From Pseudooceanicola sediminis (GTDB lineage Bacteria; Pseudomonadota; Alphaproteobacteria; Rhodobacterales; Rhodobacteraceae), in contig NZ_QWJJ01000004.1 of NCBI RefSeq assembly GCF_003575965.1, positions 1 through 64,000 of the forward strand: a stretch of DNA of 64,000 bases, written 5' to 3'. The position numbers and the translations under genes were made by a program. Below the pieces are notes generated by a model that saw only the letters and a list, made by a program, of their open reading frames with translations, did not search any database and was not told where the DNA came from. Positions within the stretch are counted from its first letter, which is position 1. Each line of letters begins with the position of its first letter. Shown here piece after piece: positions 33,950 to 44,356 of the stretch.

Positions 33950-34372
33950 TCAGCCGACCAGTTCGAGGCCGGAGAAGAAGAACGCGATCTCGACCGCAGC
34001 GGTTTCGGGCGCATCCGAACCGTGGACCGAGTTTTCACCGACCGATTCCGCGAAATCGGCACGCACGGTTCCGGGCGCGGCGTCCTTGGGGTTGGTGGCC
34101 CCCATCACTTCGCGGTTTTTCGCGATGGCGCCTTCGCCTTCCAGCACCTGCACGACGACCGGGCCGGACGCCATGAATTCGCACAGCTCGCCGTAGAAGG
34201 GACGTTCCTTGTGCACTTCGTAGAAGACGCCCGCCTGTGCCGGGGTCATCTGGATGCGCTTGGAGGCGACGATGCGCAGGCCGGCATCTTCGAATTTGGC
34301 GGCGATCTTGCCGGTCAGGTTGCGGCGGGTTGCGTCGGGCTTGATGATCGAAAGGGTGCGTTCGAGGGCCAT
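33950..34372 (-). CDS. ndk: Nucleoside diphosphate kinase
   Basis: The 140-residue protein has the full NDK pattern: [11 protein letters not shown] at the N-terminus, [25 protein letters not shown] and the active-site NSVHGSD with the phosphorylated His. It transfers the gamma-phosphate among nucleoside triphosphates and diphosphates in the cytoplasm. AGAGAGA lies upstream of the ATG. It is a single-gene unit with a large hairpin after the stop. Confidence 0.97.
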   Translation of the reverse strand: MALERTLSIIKPDATRRNLTGKIAAKFEDAGLRIVASKRIQMTPAQAGVFYEVHKERPFYGELCEFMASGPVVVQVLEGEGAIAKNREVMGATNPKDAAPGTVRADFAESVGENSVHGSDAPETAAVEIAFFFSGLELVG

Positions 34373-34806
34373 GGTAAATCTCTCTCTGTCGTGGGCCGCG
34401 CCGAAAATCCGGGGCAGCGGAATAATCCGCGCCCGCCTAACATGAGGCGGGCCGCTTGAAAAGCCGGGATGTGGTGCGCGATCTCGCCACCGGGAGGGGG
34501 CGCTGCCCCCGCCTGCGGCCCCCCGGGGTATTTCAGGCCAGATGAGAGAGCCGCAGGGTGCCCCGTTTCGGGCGAGATCCCGGGGCGCGCGGGCGCGGCA
34601 TCGGCGGCATCGTCACCGATCGCGATGGCGAACTGCACCGCCCGGATACCGCCAAGATACCGACGCAGGCACCGACGTTGCAATTTCGCGCATCGGCCTT
34701 GTTTCACGGCGGTGTTGTGCGGATTTGCTGCGCTGCCGCACCGACGGTCTGCGCGCACCGACAACGCCCGATTGACGCCCCCCTCCGCTTCGGGCAGAGA
34801 GCGTGC
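34373..34806. other. Gene-free 434-bp region between ndk and the ABC-F gene
   Basis: No gene is seen in this span; the open plus-strand frame from 34558 is an upstream extension of the ABC-F gene without a start signal. The part 34493-34550 is a GC-rich palindromic element of a type scattered in Rhodobacterales genomes. Confidence 0.55.
34493..34550. repeat. Rhodobacterales-type GC-rich palindromic intergenic element
   Basis: The stretch has GGGGGCGCTGCCCCC (a palindromic core) followed by GCCTGCGGCCCCCCGGGGTA and TTTCAGGCCAGATGAGAGAG. Elements with this GGGGC-TGCCCC, CCCCGGGGTATTT and GGCCAGA layout are, from memory, dispersed between genes in many Rhodobacteraceae. Only one copy was noticed in this window. 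Confidence 0.5.
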
Positions 34807-36666
34807 ATGTTACGCATCCAGAACATCACCTACTCCGTCGCCGGCCGCCCCCTCATCGTAGAGGCCTCCGCAACCATTCCCGAAGGCCACAAGGTCGGTA
34901 TCGTCGGGCGCAACGGCGCCGGCAAATCGACCTTGTTCAAGCTGATCCGGGGAGAAATGCCGCTTGATAACGGCGAGGTCACGCTGCCCGCAGGCGCGCG
35001 CATCGGCGGCGTCGCCCAGGAGGTTCCCGGCAACGAGGTCAGCCTGCTGAACACCGTCCTTGCCGCCGACACCGAGCGTGCCTCGTTGCTCGAGGAGGCC
35101 GAAACAGCGCGCGATCCCAACAGGATCGCGGAAATCCAGACGCGGCTGGCCGATATCGATGCATGGTCGGCGGATGCGCGGGCGAGCTCGATCCTGAAGG
35201 GTTTGGGGTTCACCTACGAGGAGCAGCAGCAACCCTGCTCAGCCTTTTCCGGGGGCTGGCGGATGCGCGTGGCCCTTGCCGCGGTGCTGTTTTCGGCGCC
35301 CGACATCCTGCTTCTGGACGAGCCGACCAACTATCTCGACCTGGAGGGGGCGCTGTGGCTGGAGAGCTATCTGGTGCGGTATCCGCATACCGTTCTGATC
35401 ATCTCTCACGATCGCGGTCTGTTGAACCGGGCCGTCAACCACATCATGCACCTGGATGCCAAGAAACTGACGCTTTACGCCGGACCCTACGATCAGTTCG
35501 TGCGCCAGCGGGCAGAGAAGCGGGCCCTGCTGGCCGCGGCGGCCAAGAAACAGGATGCCAAGCGCGAGCACCTGCAAGCCTTCGTCGACCGGTTCAAGGC
35601 CAAGGCCAGCAAGGCGAAACAGGCCCAATCGCGCGTCAAGATGTTGGAAAAGATGGAGAAAATCACCGCGCCCGAGGATGAGGCGCGCACGGTTTTCACC
35701 TTTCCCGAGCCAGAGGAGCTGTCGCCGCCGATCATTTCGGTCGAGGCGGCCTCGACCGGATATGGCGAAACGGTCATCCTGCGGGGCATGAACCTGCGGA
35801 TCGATCAGGACGACCGCATCGCGCTGCTGGGGCGCAACGGCGAGGGCAAGTCGACCCTGTCGAAGATGCTGTCCGACCGCCTTGCGCTGATCGACGGCAA
35901 GATGATCCGGTCGAACAAGCTGCGCATCGGGTTCTTTGCCCAGCACCAGGTCGATGAGCTGATCGTCAACGAGACCCCCTTGCAGCACCTGATCAGCGCG
36001 CGTCCGGGTGAACAACAGGCCAAGTTGCGCGCACGCCTTGCCGGATTCGGACTGGGCGCCGATCAGGCCGAGACCGAAGTGGGCCGGCTGTCTGGTGGCC
36101 AGAAGGCACGGCTGTCGCTGCTGCTGGCGACGCTGGATGCGCCCCATATGCTGATCCTCGATGAACCGACAAACCACCTCGACATCGAGAGCCGCGAGGC
36201 GCTGGTCGAGGCCCTGACCGCCTATAGCGGCGCCGTGATCCTCGTCAGCCATGACATGCACCTGCTCAGCCTGGTCGCCGACCGGCTGTGGCTGGTCAAG
36301 GATGGCCGGGTCAACCCGTATGAGGGCGACCTGGAATCCTATCGCCAGATGTTGCTGACGCCCGAAAAACCCAACGTGGGCAAGGACAAGGCCAAGGTTG
36401 CGGAGAAACCGAAGCGTGCCACGCGAGAAGTCCTGATGGCATTGCGCGCGGACGTTCGCAAATGCGAAGAACGGCTCTCTAAGCTGAACGACATGGGTGA
36501 CAAGCTGTCATCGCGTCTGGCGGATCCGGCGCTTTACGAATCCGAGAAAGTCGGCGAGCTGGCCGTCTGGAACCGCAAGTACGCGGAAGTGCGCGAGGCC
36601 ACCGAGCGCGCCGAGGCCATGTGGATCGCGGCTCAGGAAAAGCTGGAAAAAGCCCAGGCGAACTAG
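34807..36666 (+). CDS. ABC-F family ATPase (Uup/YheS-like)
   Basis: The 619-residue soluble protein has two ATPase domains: Walker A GRNGAGKST and signature-Walker B FSGGWRMRVALA...LLLDEPTNYLDLE in the first, GRNGEGKST and LSGGQKARLSL...LILDEPTNHLD in the second. The linker between them is Lys/Ala-rich and the C-terminus is a charged coiled coil, as in ABC-F proteins that act on ribosomes. There are no membrane segments. The start at 34807 gives MLRIQNITYSVAGRPL, the normal N-terminus; GAGAG lies upstream. Confidence 0.9.
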   Translation: MLRIQNITYSVAGRPLIVEASATIPEGHKVGIVGRNGAGKSTLFKLIRGEMPLDNGEVTLPAGARIGGVAQEVPGNEVSLLNTVLAADTERASLLEEAETARDPNRIAEIQTRLADIDAWSADARASSILKGLGFTYEEQQQPCSAFSGGWRMRVALAAVLFSAPDILLLDEPTNYLDLEGALWLESYLVRYPHTVLIISHDRGLLNRAVNHIMHLDAKKLTLYAGPYDQFVRQRAEKRALLAAAAKKQDAKREHLQAFVDRFKAKASKAKQAQSRVKMLEKMEKITAPEDEARTVFTFPEPEELSPPIISVEAASTGYGETVILRGMNLRIDQDDRIALLGRNGEGKSTLSKMLSDRLALIDGKMIRSNKLRIGFFAQHQVDELIVNETPLQHLISARPGEQQAKLRARLAGFGLGADQAETEVGRLSGGQKARLSLLLATLDAPHMLILDEPTNHLDIESREALVEALTAYSGAVILVSHDMHLLSLVADRLWLVKDGRVNPYEGDLESYRQMLLTPEKPNVGKDKAKVAEKPKRATREVLMALRADVRKCEERLSKLNDMGDKLSSRLADPALYESEKVGELAVWNRKYAEVREATERAEAMWIAAQEKLEKAQAN

Positions 36667-36730
36667 GCGCAGTCCGCAAATCGCCACGGCGGGCTTGGCA
36701 ACTGGCCCGCCAGCGGGGCATAGATGGCAT

Positions 36731-37348
36731 ATGGATACAGCTTTCCTGATCACCGCATTCGTCACCCTGTTCGTGATCATCGATCCGATCGGTATGACCC
36801 CGCTCTTCATCGCGCTGACCCAGGGGCAAGGCCGCCAGCAGCGGCGCGCCATCGCCGTACGTGCCTGCGTCCTTGCCTTCGGGATCCTGGCCGCCTTTGC
36901 GCTGTTCGGCGAACAGGTGCTTGGGTTTGTTGGCATTTCGATGCCGGCCTTTCGTATCGCCGGTGGCCTGTTGCTGTTTCTGACCGCGCTGGACATGCTG
37001 TTCGAACGGCGGACCAAGCGGCGCGAAGATCAGAGCGACCAGGCCGAAGCACCTGATCCGTCCGTCTTTCCCCTGGCCATTCCGCTGATCGCCGGTCCGG
37101 GCGCCATTGCAACCGTCATCCTGCTGGCAGGTCAGAGCCCTGGGATCAGCGGGTTGGCCCTGGTGCTGGCGGTCACGGCCCTGGTACTTGCGGTGGTCTT
37201 TGCCCTGTTCCTGACCGCGAGTCCGTTGGAAAACGCTTTGGGGCGCACCGGGATCAACGTGGTGACCCGGCTGCTGGGGATGCTCCTGGCTGCGCTGTCG
37301 GTGCAATTCGTCCTTGATGGACTGAAGGCATTCGGGTTTGCCGCCTGA
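36731..37348 (+). CDS. MarC family integral membrane protein
   Basis: The 205-residue protein has six hydrophobic helices and the family pattern FVIIDPIGMTPLFIALT near the N-terminus and FPLAIPLIAGPGAIATVI in the middle. MarC/UPF0056 proteins are of unsettled function; the old link to multiple antibiotic resistance was not confirmed. It starts 64 bases after the ABC-F gene in the same direction. Confidence 0.88.
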   Translation: MDTAFLITAFVTLFVIIDPIGMTPLFIALTQGQGRQQRRAIAVRACVLAFGILAAFALFGEQVLGFVGISMPAFRIAGGLLLFLTALDMLFERRTKRREDQSDQAEAPDPSVFPLAIPLIAGPGAIATVILLAGQSPGISGLALVLAVTALVLAVVFALFLTASPLENALGRTGINVVTRLLGMLLAALSVQFVLDGLKAFGFAA

Positions 37349-37425
37349 CCGCTTCACCGTCTTTCACGCAATGGTTTGCACCGTGGACGATGACATCCCC
37401 TGCCCCGCCGCTTATATCCGCTGGT

Positions 37426-38007
37426 ATGAGTGGGAATGAGATCGGACAATTAAGCTATCTGCTGGTGCTGCTGCTAGTCGTGGCGGGGTACTTCTTTGTG
37501 TCCAACCGCGATCGTGTCGGGCAGATGGCACGGCACGCGCTGCTTTGGGCGCTTATCTTCGTCGGGGTCATTGCCGCCGTCGGCATGTGGGACAACATCC
37601 GAACCACGCTGACACCGATGCAGCACCTCAGCGCGGATGGCGCCAGCGTTCGCATCCCCCAGTCAGCCGATGGGCATTACTATGTCACGCTTGAGGTCAA
37701 CGGCACCGCCCAGCCCTTTCTGATCGACACGGGGGCCACGGATATCGTGCTGACCCGCGCCGCTGCGCAAAACATCGGAATAGACCCGAATGCGCTGGTC
37801 TATTCCGGCAGTGCAGGAACAGCCAACGGCATGGTGCGCACTGCGCCGGTAACGCTGGATACTGTCGCGCTCGGCCCGGTCACCGACACCAATGTTCGGG
37901 CCATGGTCAATGACGGTGACCTCTTTACCCCCCTGCTCGGCATGTCCTACCTGAACCGCTATGCCAAGATCGAGATCGGGAATGGCGCGATGACCCTCGT
38001 GCGCTAG
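37426..38007 (+). CDS. Retropepsin-like aspartic protease, TIGR02281 type
   Basis: The 193-residue protein has two N-terminal membrane helices (about residues 8-27 and 38-55) and a periplasmic aspartyl-protease fold with the active-site motif FLIDTGATDIVLT and the later GMSYLNRY segment. This single-domain, membrane-anchored family is common in alphaproteobacteria. An in-frame ATG at 37390 would add 12 residues; neither start has a clear ribosome site. Converges with ntrX (31 bases). Confidence 0.83.
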   Translation: MSGNEIGQLSYLLVLLLVVAGYFFVSNRDRVGQMARHALLWALIFVGVIAAVGMWDNIRTTLTPMQHLSADGASVRIPQSADGHYYVTLEVNGTAQPFLIDTGATDIVLTRAAAQNIGIDPNALVYSGSAGTANGMVRTAPVTLDTVALGPVTDTNVRAMVNDGDLFTPLLGMSYLNRYAKIEIGNGAMTLVR

Positions 38008-38038
38008 CGACCGCGCCGCCGGGGCCATGCACGCCCGA

Positions 38039-39466
38039 TCATTCCGCGGCGGTCGAGCTTTCATCCATTTCGTCTTCGATACGTGCGATCCGACCACCCG
38101 CGCGGGTCATCGTGACAACGTTCAGCGATTTCAACTTGCGATGCAGGGCGCTGCGTTCCATTCCGACGAATTGCGCCGTTTTCGAAATATTGCCCCCAAA
38201 TCGGTTGATCTGGGTCAGCAGGTATTCCCGCTCGAACGCTTCGCGGGCTTCACGCAGCGGCAACATCGCCAGGGACCCGGAAAGGACCACGCGCCCTTCG
38301 CCGTCTGTACTGCGGTCCTCTTCGCTTGGCACCTCGCGCACGTCGATTTCCCCCGTACCATCCCCGAGGATCAGGATCCGTTCAATCACGTTGCGCAGCT
38401 GACGCACGTTGCCCGGCCAGGCCATCGTCTGCATCAAGGCCGCCGCCTCGTCCGACAGATGACGACGAGGCAGGCCCTGCGTCGCGTTCAGAACCTCGAT
38501 GAAATGATCTGCAAGCACCGGAATGTCATCGCGACGCTCGGACAGCGAGGGCACGAAAACCGGTACGACGTTCAGGCGATGATAGAGTTCCTCGCGAAAA
38601 CGGCCGGCTTGGATTTCCTGCTCCAGGTCGCGGCTGGTCGAGGACAAAACGCGCAGGTCCACCCGTACCTTCTCGGCCCCACCGACGCGCAGGAACTGTT
38701 GATCAACCAGCACCCGCAGGATCTTGGACTGTGTGCCGACCGGCATGTCCGCCACTTCATCAAAGTAGATTACACCACCATCGGCCTGCTCCAGCAGCCC
38801 AGGCTCGATCCCGCGCTCAGGGCTTTCACGCCCGAACAGGACCTCTTCCATGCGGTCGGATTCGATCTGCGCACAGGACACCACCACGAACGGCGCCTCG
38901 GCACGAAGAGAGTTGGAATGCACATAGCGGGCAGCGATTTCCTTGCCGCTGCCCGAAGGACCGTTGAACATCACCCGGCCATTCGACTTGGTCACCTTGT
39001 CCAGTTGAGAAACCATGGCGCGGAAACCGGCGGATCCGCCGATCATCTCCGCCGCGCTGACTTCGCGCTTCTTCAGCTGGCTGTTTTCGCGCCGCAGGCG
39101 GCTCGTTTCCATGGCGCGCCCGATCACCACCAGCAACTGGTCGATGTTGAACGGTTTTTCGATGAAGTCGTACGCCCCCTGCTTGATCGCAGCGACCGCG
39201 ATTTCGATATTGCCATGCCCGGAGATGATGATGATCGGGATCTCGGGATTGTCCCGCTTGACCGTCTTCAGGATGTCGATCCCGTCCATCTGGCTGTCCT
39301 TGAGCCAGATATCGAGGATCATCAACGCCGGCGGCTCCGCACTGATCTGCTCCATGCATTCGTCGGAGTTTCCGGCCAGTCGGGTCGTGTACCCTTCATC
39401 CTTCAGAATGTCCGAAATCAAGGCGCGAATATCGCGCTCGTCATCCACAATCAGAATATCACTCAT
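38039..39466 (-). CDS. ntrX: Nitrogen regulation response regulator NtrX
   Basis: The 475-residue protein has a receiver domain (DDERD, phospho-acceptor near residue 53 in LDIWLKD), an AAA+ domain (Walker A GPSGSGKE, Walker B GGVIYFDE) and a Fis-type helix-turn-helix (MERSALHRKLKSL). The GAFTGA loop needed to contact sigma-54 is missing: between the AAA+ motifs it reads FGRESPERGIEPGLLEQADGG in two parts. The start MSDILIVDDE at 39466 is preceded by GAGGTAAAG. It follows ntrY with overlap and is the partner of that kinase. Confidence 0.93.
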   Translation of the reverse strand: MSDILIVDDERDIRALISDILKDEGYTTRLAGNSDECMEQISAEPPALMILDIWLKDSQMDGIDILKTVKRDNPEIPIIIISGHGNIEIAVAAIKQGAYDFIEKPFNIDQLLVVIGRAMETSRLRRENSQLKKREVSAAEMIGGSAGFRAMVSQLDKVTKSNGRVMFNGPSGSGKEIAARYVHSNSLRAEAPFVVVSCAQIESDRMEEVLFGRESPERGIEPGLLEQADGGVIYFDEVADMPVGTQSKILRVLVDQQFLRVGGAEKVRVDLRVLSSTSRDLEQEIQAGRFREELYHRLNVVPVFVPSLSERRDDIPVLADHFIEVLNATQGLPRRHLSDEAAALMQTMAWPGNVRQLRNVIERILILGDGTGEIDVREVPSEEDRSTDGEGRVVLSGSLAMLPLREAREAFEREYLLTQINRFGGNISKTAQFVGMERSALHRKLKSLNVVTMTRAGGRIARIEDEMDESSTAAE

Positions 39467-39473
39467 CTTTACC

Positions 39474-41747
39474 TCATAGCTCATTATTTGCGGGGACCGG
39501 TTTCAGCGCCAGCCTTATCACGGCCATCGCGCCACGGTGGGGTTGCCCCCCCGTGACCGGCGCACCCTCAAATGCAGGTGCATCATCCAGCAGCAGCGAA
39601 CCGCCATGCTCCTCGATGATTTTCTTGACGATAGGAAGACCCAGACCCGTGCCCTTGTCACGGGTCGTCACGTAGGGTTCGAACAGGCGTGCCCGGTCCT
39701 CGGGCAGCCCGATACCATTGTCGGAGATCCGGATGACCGCCTCGGGGAGGCGTTCTGTCTCGACCACCTCCAGAGAAACGTGGATTTCCGGCGACCAGCC
39801 CTCCGGGGCACCACGCTCGGCCATCACTTCAGTGGCTTCGCCCGCGTTCTTGATCAAGTTGGTCAGCGCCTGGCTGATCATTGTGCCGTCCAGCTCAGCG
39901 GGAACCTGGCCAGCCGGTATGCTCAGCGAAAATGCGACATCGGGCTGACCGGCCTGCTGCAACAAAACGGCATCGCGCAACAATGCAGCGATATCCTGAT
40001 CGCGCCGCTCTGGTGTGGGCATGCGCGCGAACTTGGAAAACTCGTCCACGATGCGGCGCAGGTCATCCGTCTGACGCACGATCACATCGGTCAGGCTTTC
40101 CAGATCACCGCTCAGGTCGGGGTCCAAGTGGCGCGAGAATTTCCGCCGGATGCGTTCCGCAGATAGCTTGATTGGCGTAAGCGGGTTCTTGATTTCGTGC
40201 GCGATCCGGCGTGCCACGTCGCCCCAGGCCGCCATCCGCTGCGCCGTGACCAGGTCGGTCACATCATCAAAGGCCACCACGTACCCTTCACTTACGCCGT
40301 CTTCGTTCCGTCGGGTTGCCATCCGTACCAGCAGGTTTTCAAGCAGCCCGCCACGTGTGACCTTGACCTCTTCCTGGATCACCTGGCCGCCGCCGCTGCG
40401 CAGGGCTTCGAACATCGGGCCAAACTCCGGCACAGCGACGCTCAGCGCCAACGCCTGTTTCTCCTCATGCCAGTCCAGAAGCCGTTCGGCCGAGCGGTTG
40501 ACGAAAGTGACATGGCCCTCGGCGTCGAGTCCGACAACGCCCGAAGTGACCGAGCTGAGGACGCTGTCGAACATGCGGCGGCGCAGTTCGATATGCGCGG
40601 TATTTTCCAGAAGAGCTTCGCGCTGCGTCTTCAGCTCTCGGGTCATCTGATTGAAATACCGGCTGAGCATCGCGAATTCGTCGTTCCCGGCCTCCTCGTA
40701 GACGCGCACATCCAGATCGCCACCGCCCACCTGCTGGGCCGCGCTGGTCAGGCGGCCCACGGGGCGCGACAGCCGCTCGGCGAACCACAGGCCCAGCCAG
40801 ATGGCCGCAAGGATCAGGATCACGGCAAAGCCCAGGTACAACAGGCCGAACTCGAACAGAACCCTGCCCCGTTCGCTTTCGAGCTGTTGGTACAGCCGCA
40901 CCGTCTCCTGCGTGTCGTCGAGCAGGTTCAGGATCTTCCCGTCGACCTGGCGACTGACGTACAGATAGCGATCAGGAAAGCGTTTCAGGGCCACCAGGGC
41001 ACGAAATTCGTTGTTGTCCCAATCCTCGATGATCGCCAGCCCCTTGTCGCGGGCCTCGGCCATCCGGGGGCGCGACGGCTCCTCGTAGTCGAACAGGTAC
41101 GAACGCTCGCCACGGGCCCGGATCTCGCCCGCGCCATCGATGATATAAGCCTCGCGCAGGCCACGCTGAATCTGGGACTGACCTGAGGTCAGAACCTGGC
41201 GCAGCTCTGCATCGCCGACAAAGAATGCCGCATCCCGGCTGGCGTCCAGCAGATTGGCCAGCGCCGTGGCATCCTGCGTCATGTCGTTGCGGTGTTCGTT
41301 TTCGTAAGCCTGCGCCGCCGCCAGAGAGCTGCCCACCACCTGGCGCACCCGATCCGAAAACCATCCCTCCAGCCCGATGTTGATCGTCAGCGCGGCAAAC
41401 ACGGCGACCGACACCGTCGGGATCAGGGCCATCAGGGTGAACACGCCGGTCAGTCGCAAGTGCAGGCGAGAACCCGCCGACTGGGCCCGGCGCGCCGCAA
41501 CCATGCGGGCCACGCGCTGCATGACCAGCGCCGCGACGACGATGATGTAGACAAGATCGGCCAGCACGACGAGTCGCAAGGCGATCGCCGAACTGCCCTT
41601 GTCGAGCGGTCCAAGTACCAGAAATGTCGCCAGCACCAGCAGCGGGCCGAGGGTCACAAGACCCAAGGTCGCCACGTTCTGAACGCGCCTCATACGCTGC
41701 AACCGTGCGATACGGTTCCAGTTCAATTTACGTGCCCGGGTCGCCAC
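39474..41747 (-). CDS. ntrY: Sensor histidine kinase NtrY
   Basis: The 757-residue protein has two to four N-terminal membrane helices, a periplasmic or extracytoplasmic region, a further helix near residue 310, HAMP (ERLSRPVGRLTSAAQQVG), PAS and then the kinase core with H-box [15 protein letters not shown] and GTGLGLPIV. It starts at GTG 41747 with GGGAG 6 bases upstream. It is the membrane kinase for NtrX in nitrogen and redox control. Confidence 0.93.
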   Translation of the reverse strand: MATRARKLNWNRIARLQRMRRVQNVATLGLVTLGPLLVLATFLVLGPLDKGSSAIALRLVVLADLVYIIVVAALVMQRVARMVAARRAQSAGSRLHLRLTGVFTLMALIPTVSVAVFAALTINIGLEGWFSDRVRQVVGSSLAAAQAYENEHRNDMTQDATALANLLDASRDAAFFVGDAELRQVLTSGQSQIQRGLREAYIIDGAGEIRARGERSYLFDYEEPSRPRMAEARDKGLAIIEDWDNNEFRALVALKRFPDRYLYVSRQVDGKILNLLDDTQETVRLYQQLESERGRVLFEFGLLYLGFAVILILAAIWLGLWFAERLSRPVGRLTSAAQQVGGGDLDVRVYEEAGNDEFAMLSRYFNQMTRELKTQREALLENTAHIELRRRMFDSVLSSVTSGVVGLDAEGHVTFVNRSAERLLDWHEEKQALALSVAVPEFGPMFEALRSGGGQVIQEEVKVTRGGLLENLLVRMATRRNEDGVSEGYVVAFDDVTDLVTAQRMAAWGDVARRIAHEIKNPLTPIKLSAERIRRKFSRHLDPDLSGDLESLTDVIVRQTDDLRRIVDEFSKFARMPTPERRDQDIAALLRDAVLLQQAGQPDVAFSLSIPAGQVPAELDGTMISQALTNLIKNAGEATEVMAERGAPEGWSPEIHVSLEVVETERLPEAVIRISDNGIGLPEDRARLFEPYVTTRDKGTGLGLPIVKKIIEEHGGSLLLDDAPAFEGAPVTGGQPHRGAMAVIRLALKPVPANNEL

Positions 41748-41846
41748 AGGCTCCCCCCGCCTTGATGTGGCGCCCTAGAGCGCCATCCGCCATATTTTGT
41801 GACTCGTCATGGGATGTCCCCCATCGGCCACGGTTATGTGGCGATT

Positions 41847-43220
41847 TTACATCAACTTCCGGCGGCGTGTCACGCGAATATCAAGATCGGTGATCTTCTT
41901 GCGCAAAGTATTGCGGTTGATACCCAGCAGATCGGCACATTTTGCCTGATTGCCGCCTGTCGCCTCCAGAGCGATTTCGATCAAGGGCAGTTCGACTTCC
42001 TTGAGGATGCGCGTGTACAGACCCGGCGGTGGCAGCATGTTGCCATGCAGATCGAAGTAGCGGCGCAGATGGCGCGCAACAGACCCCGAAAGCTTTTCGG
42101 TATCGCTCTGCCCCCCCATCAACGGCTCGGTTTCAGGCTGATTGCCCAGAACGCTTTCGACTTCGGCGCGGCTGATCTCGTCTGTGCGCGCGGTCAGGAC
42201 GAGACGGCGAATGGCGTTTTCCAGCTGGCGCACGTTGCCCGGCCAGGAATAGGTGCGCATCATCTCCAGCGCATCTTCGGCGAGGTAGCGCCGCATCGCG
42301 CCCTCGCGCTCTGCGCGGTGCAGGAAATGCTCGACCAGCAGCGGGATGTCGTCGACCCGCTCGCGCAGCGCCGGCACGTTGATGGTCGCCCCCGTCAGCC
42401 GATAAAACAGATCCTGCCGCAGATCGCCGTCTTCCATGGCGCGGTTGAGGTCGGTCTGCGACGTGGCCATGAAGCGTGGCAGCATGTCCTGCGGCCCATC
42501 CATCATGCGCACAATGCGGGCCTGCACCTCTCCGTCGATATCCGCGATTTCATCAAACAGGATCGTCCCACCTTTCGAGCGCGCCAGGACGCGTGCCGGG
42601 CCTTCGAGATCCTGAAGATCACCTGCGGAGACGGCGACAAAGGGCAGATTGCGCCGATCGCTGAAATCATGGATGGCCTTTGCGATCAGGCTTTTACCCG
42701 TGCCGCTTTCGCCCGCGATCAGCACCGGCAGATCCGTGTTCATCACGCGCGCGACGAGGCGATAGAGCGCCTGCATCCCGGCGGTGCGTCCGACGAGTGG
42801 CAATTCGTCCGGCCGTTCCTTTTCTTCGGCCTTGGGTTGCGCGGACGGCGTGCGCTGGCGCTGCTCCAATGCGCGGGCGGTCCGCTTCATCAGGTCAGGA
42901 AGGTCGAAGGGCTTGGGCAGGTAATCATAGGCTTCGGCTTCGGCCGCCTGAATGGCGGTCATGATGGTGTTCTGTGCCGAGATCACGATCACCGGCAGGC
43001 CGGGGCGATCCTGCGCGATCTTTGGCAGCATCTCCAGGCCATTGCCGTCCGGCATCATGACATCGGAAATGACAACATCGCCTTTGCCCTCGCCCACCCA
43101 ACGCATCAGCGTTGTCAGGGAAGAGGTTGCATGGACCTTGCAGCCCGCGCGGGTCAGCGCCTGCGTCAGCACAGTACGGATCGTGCGGTCGTCATCAGCA
43201 ACGAGAACAGTGCCGTCCAT
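41847..43220 (-). CDS. ntrC: Nitrogen regulation response regulator NtrC, GAFTGA-less
   Basis: The 457-residue protein has a receiver domain (VADDDRT, phospho-acceptor near 53 in SDVMMPDG), an AAA+ domain (Walker A GESGTGKS, Walker [10 protein letters not shown]) and a C-terminal Fis-type helix-turn-helix ([20 protein letters not shown]). Between the two AAA+ motifs the sequence goes directly from [18 protein letters not shown] to RVLARSKGG and lacks GAFTGA. Rhodobacter capsulatus NtrC is known to lack it and to work with the housekeeping sigma factor. Start overlaps the ntrB stop (TGATG). Confidence 0.93.
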   Translation of the reverse strand: MDGTVLVADDDRTIRTVLTQALTRAGCKVHATSSLTTLMRWVGEGKGDVVISDVMMPDGNGLEMLPKIAQDRPGLPVIVISAQNTIMTAIQAAEAEAYDYLPKPFDLPDLMKRTARALEQRQRTPSAQPKAEEKERPDELPLVGRTAGMQALYRLVARVMNTDLPVLIAGESGTGKSLIAKAIHDFSDRRNLPFVAVSAGDLQDLEGPARVLARSKGGTILFDEIADIDGEVQARIVRMMDGPQDMLPRFMATSQTDLNRAMEDGDLRQDLFYRLTGATINVPALRERVDDIPLLVEHFLHRAEREGAMRRYLAEDALEMMRTYSWPGNVRQLENAIRRLVLTARTDEISRAEVESVLGNQPETEPLMGGQSDTEKLSGSVARHLRRYFDLHGNMLPPPGLYTRILKEVELPLIEIALEATGGNQAKCADLLGINRNTLRKKITDLDIRVTRRRKLM

Positions 43221-44356
43221 CAGTTCTTCTCCTTATCGATAAGCTCTTTCGGTGCCCGCGGCAGCGAAATTCGGAAAACCGTCTTGCCCGGAACCGAGGT
43301 GACAGAAATCCATCCCTCGTGATCCGAAATGATCTTGCTGACCAGCGCCAGGCCGAGGCCCGTGCCGTTTTCACGCCCCGACACGAACGGATCAAAGATA
43401 TCGCCTGCAATATCCTCGGGCAGACCGGGGCCATCGTCCTCGATCTCGATCTGCAGCGGCAGGGACTTGCCCTTGCCGTCGGCACGGCGCAGCCGGAAAC
43501 TGTGTTCGAAGTATGTGTGCAGACGGATCTTGCCGCCCTGCGCCCCGGCGGCCTGTGCGGCGTTCTTCAGCAGGTTCAGCACCACCTGCAACAACTGGTC
43601 CGGATCCCCATAGGCCAGCGGCAGCGACGGATCGTAATCCTCGACGATCTTCATGCTGCCGCCAAATCCCAGCAAGGCCGAGCGGCGCGCCCGGTCCAAC
43701 ACGTCGTGCAGGTTCACGGGCTTCATGTCGGGCATGGTCAGGTTGCCGAACTGTTCGACCTGCTCCAGCAGCTTCACCACACGGCGGCTTTCGGCGACGA
43801 TCAGATCGGTCAGCTCCCGATCTTCGGAGCTGAGGTTCATGGACAGCAATTGCGCCGCACCGATGATGCCTGCCAGGGGGTTCTTGATCTCGTGCGCCAG
43901 CATCTCGGCCATGCCGATCGCGGATTTTGCGGCCGATTTGACGGAGTGGTCCTGTGTCATCCGCCCCGCAAGTTCGCGCGGGGAAATCAGGAACAACATG
44001 AACCCTGGGCGATCCGACAATGGCGATATCTGAAGATTGCAGTGCAACGGCGCCCGGTCACCCGTACCGACATCTACATCATTCACGAACAGGGGCGATG
44101 CTGTGGCGCGGGCGCGCTCGAACGCCTCTTCCAGGGGCGAGTCGATCATGACCCGTTCCCAGACCTTCTGCCCGCGAATGGATTTCGCCGAGGTGTTCAG
44201 GAATCCCTCGGCAGCGGGGTTGATCGACACGATATGATCATCGGGGTCCAGCAAAAGCGCCGGGACCGGCAGCGACACCCATACCGGTGTTTCTTCCACA
44301 TCCTCGATTGCAGCCTGCATTTCCTCTGCGTCCAATTCGGTAACCTGGGTGTTCAT
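43220..44356 (-). CDS. ntrB: Nitrogen regulation sensor kinase NtrB
   Basis: The 378-residue cytoplasmic kinase has an N-terminal PAS domain, the H-box [19 protein letters not shown] and the ATP-binding motifs [16 protein letters not shown] and GTGLGLALV. It phosphorylates or dephosphorylates NtrC under PII control. The start [10 protein letters not shown] at 44356 overlaps the dusB stop (ATGA), and its stop overlaps the ntrC start, so dusB, ntrB and ntrC are tightly coupled. Confidence 0.95.
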   Translation of the reverse strand: MNTQVTELDAEEMQAAIEDVEETPVWVSLPVPALLLDPDDHIVSINPAAEGFLNTSAKSIRGQKVWERVMIDSPLEEAFERARATASPLFVNDVDVGTGDRAPLHCNLQISPLSDRPGFMLFLISPRELAGRMTQDHSVKSAAKSAIGMAEMLAHEIKNPLAGIIGAAQLLSMNLSSEDRELTDLIVAESRRVVKLLEQVEQFGNLTMPDMKPVNLHDVLDRARRSALLGFGGSMKIVEDYDPSLPLAYGDPDQLLQVVLNLLKNAAQAAGAQGGKIRLHTYFEHSFRLRRADGKGKSLPLQIEIEDDGPGLPEDIAGDIFDPFVSGRENGTGLGLALVSKIISDHEGWISVTSVPGKTVFRISLPRAPKELIDKEKN

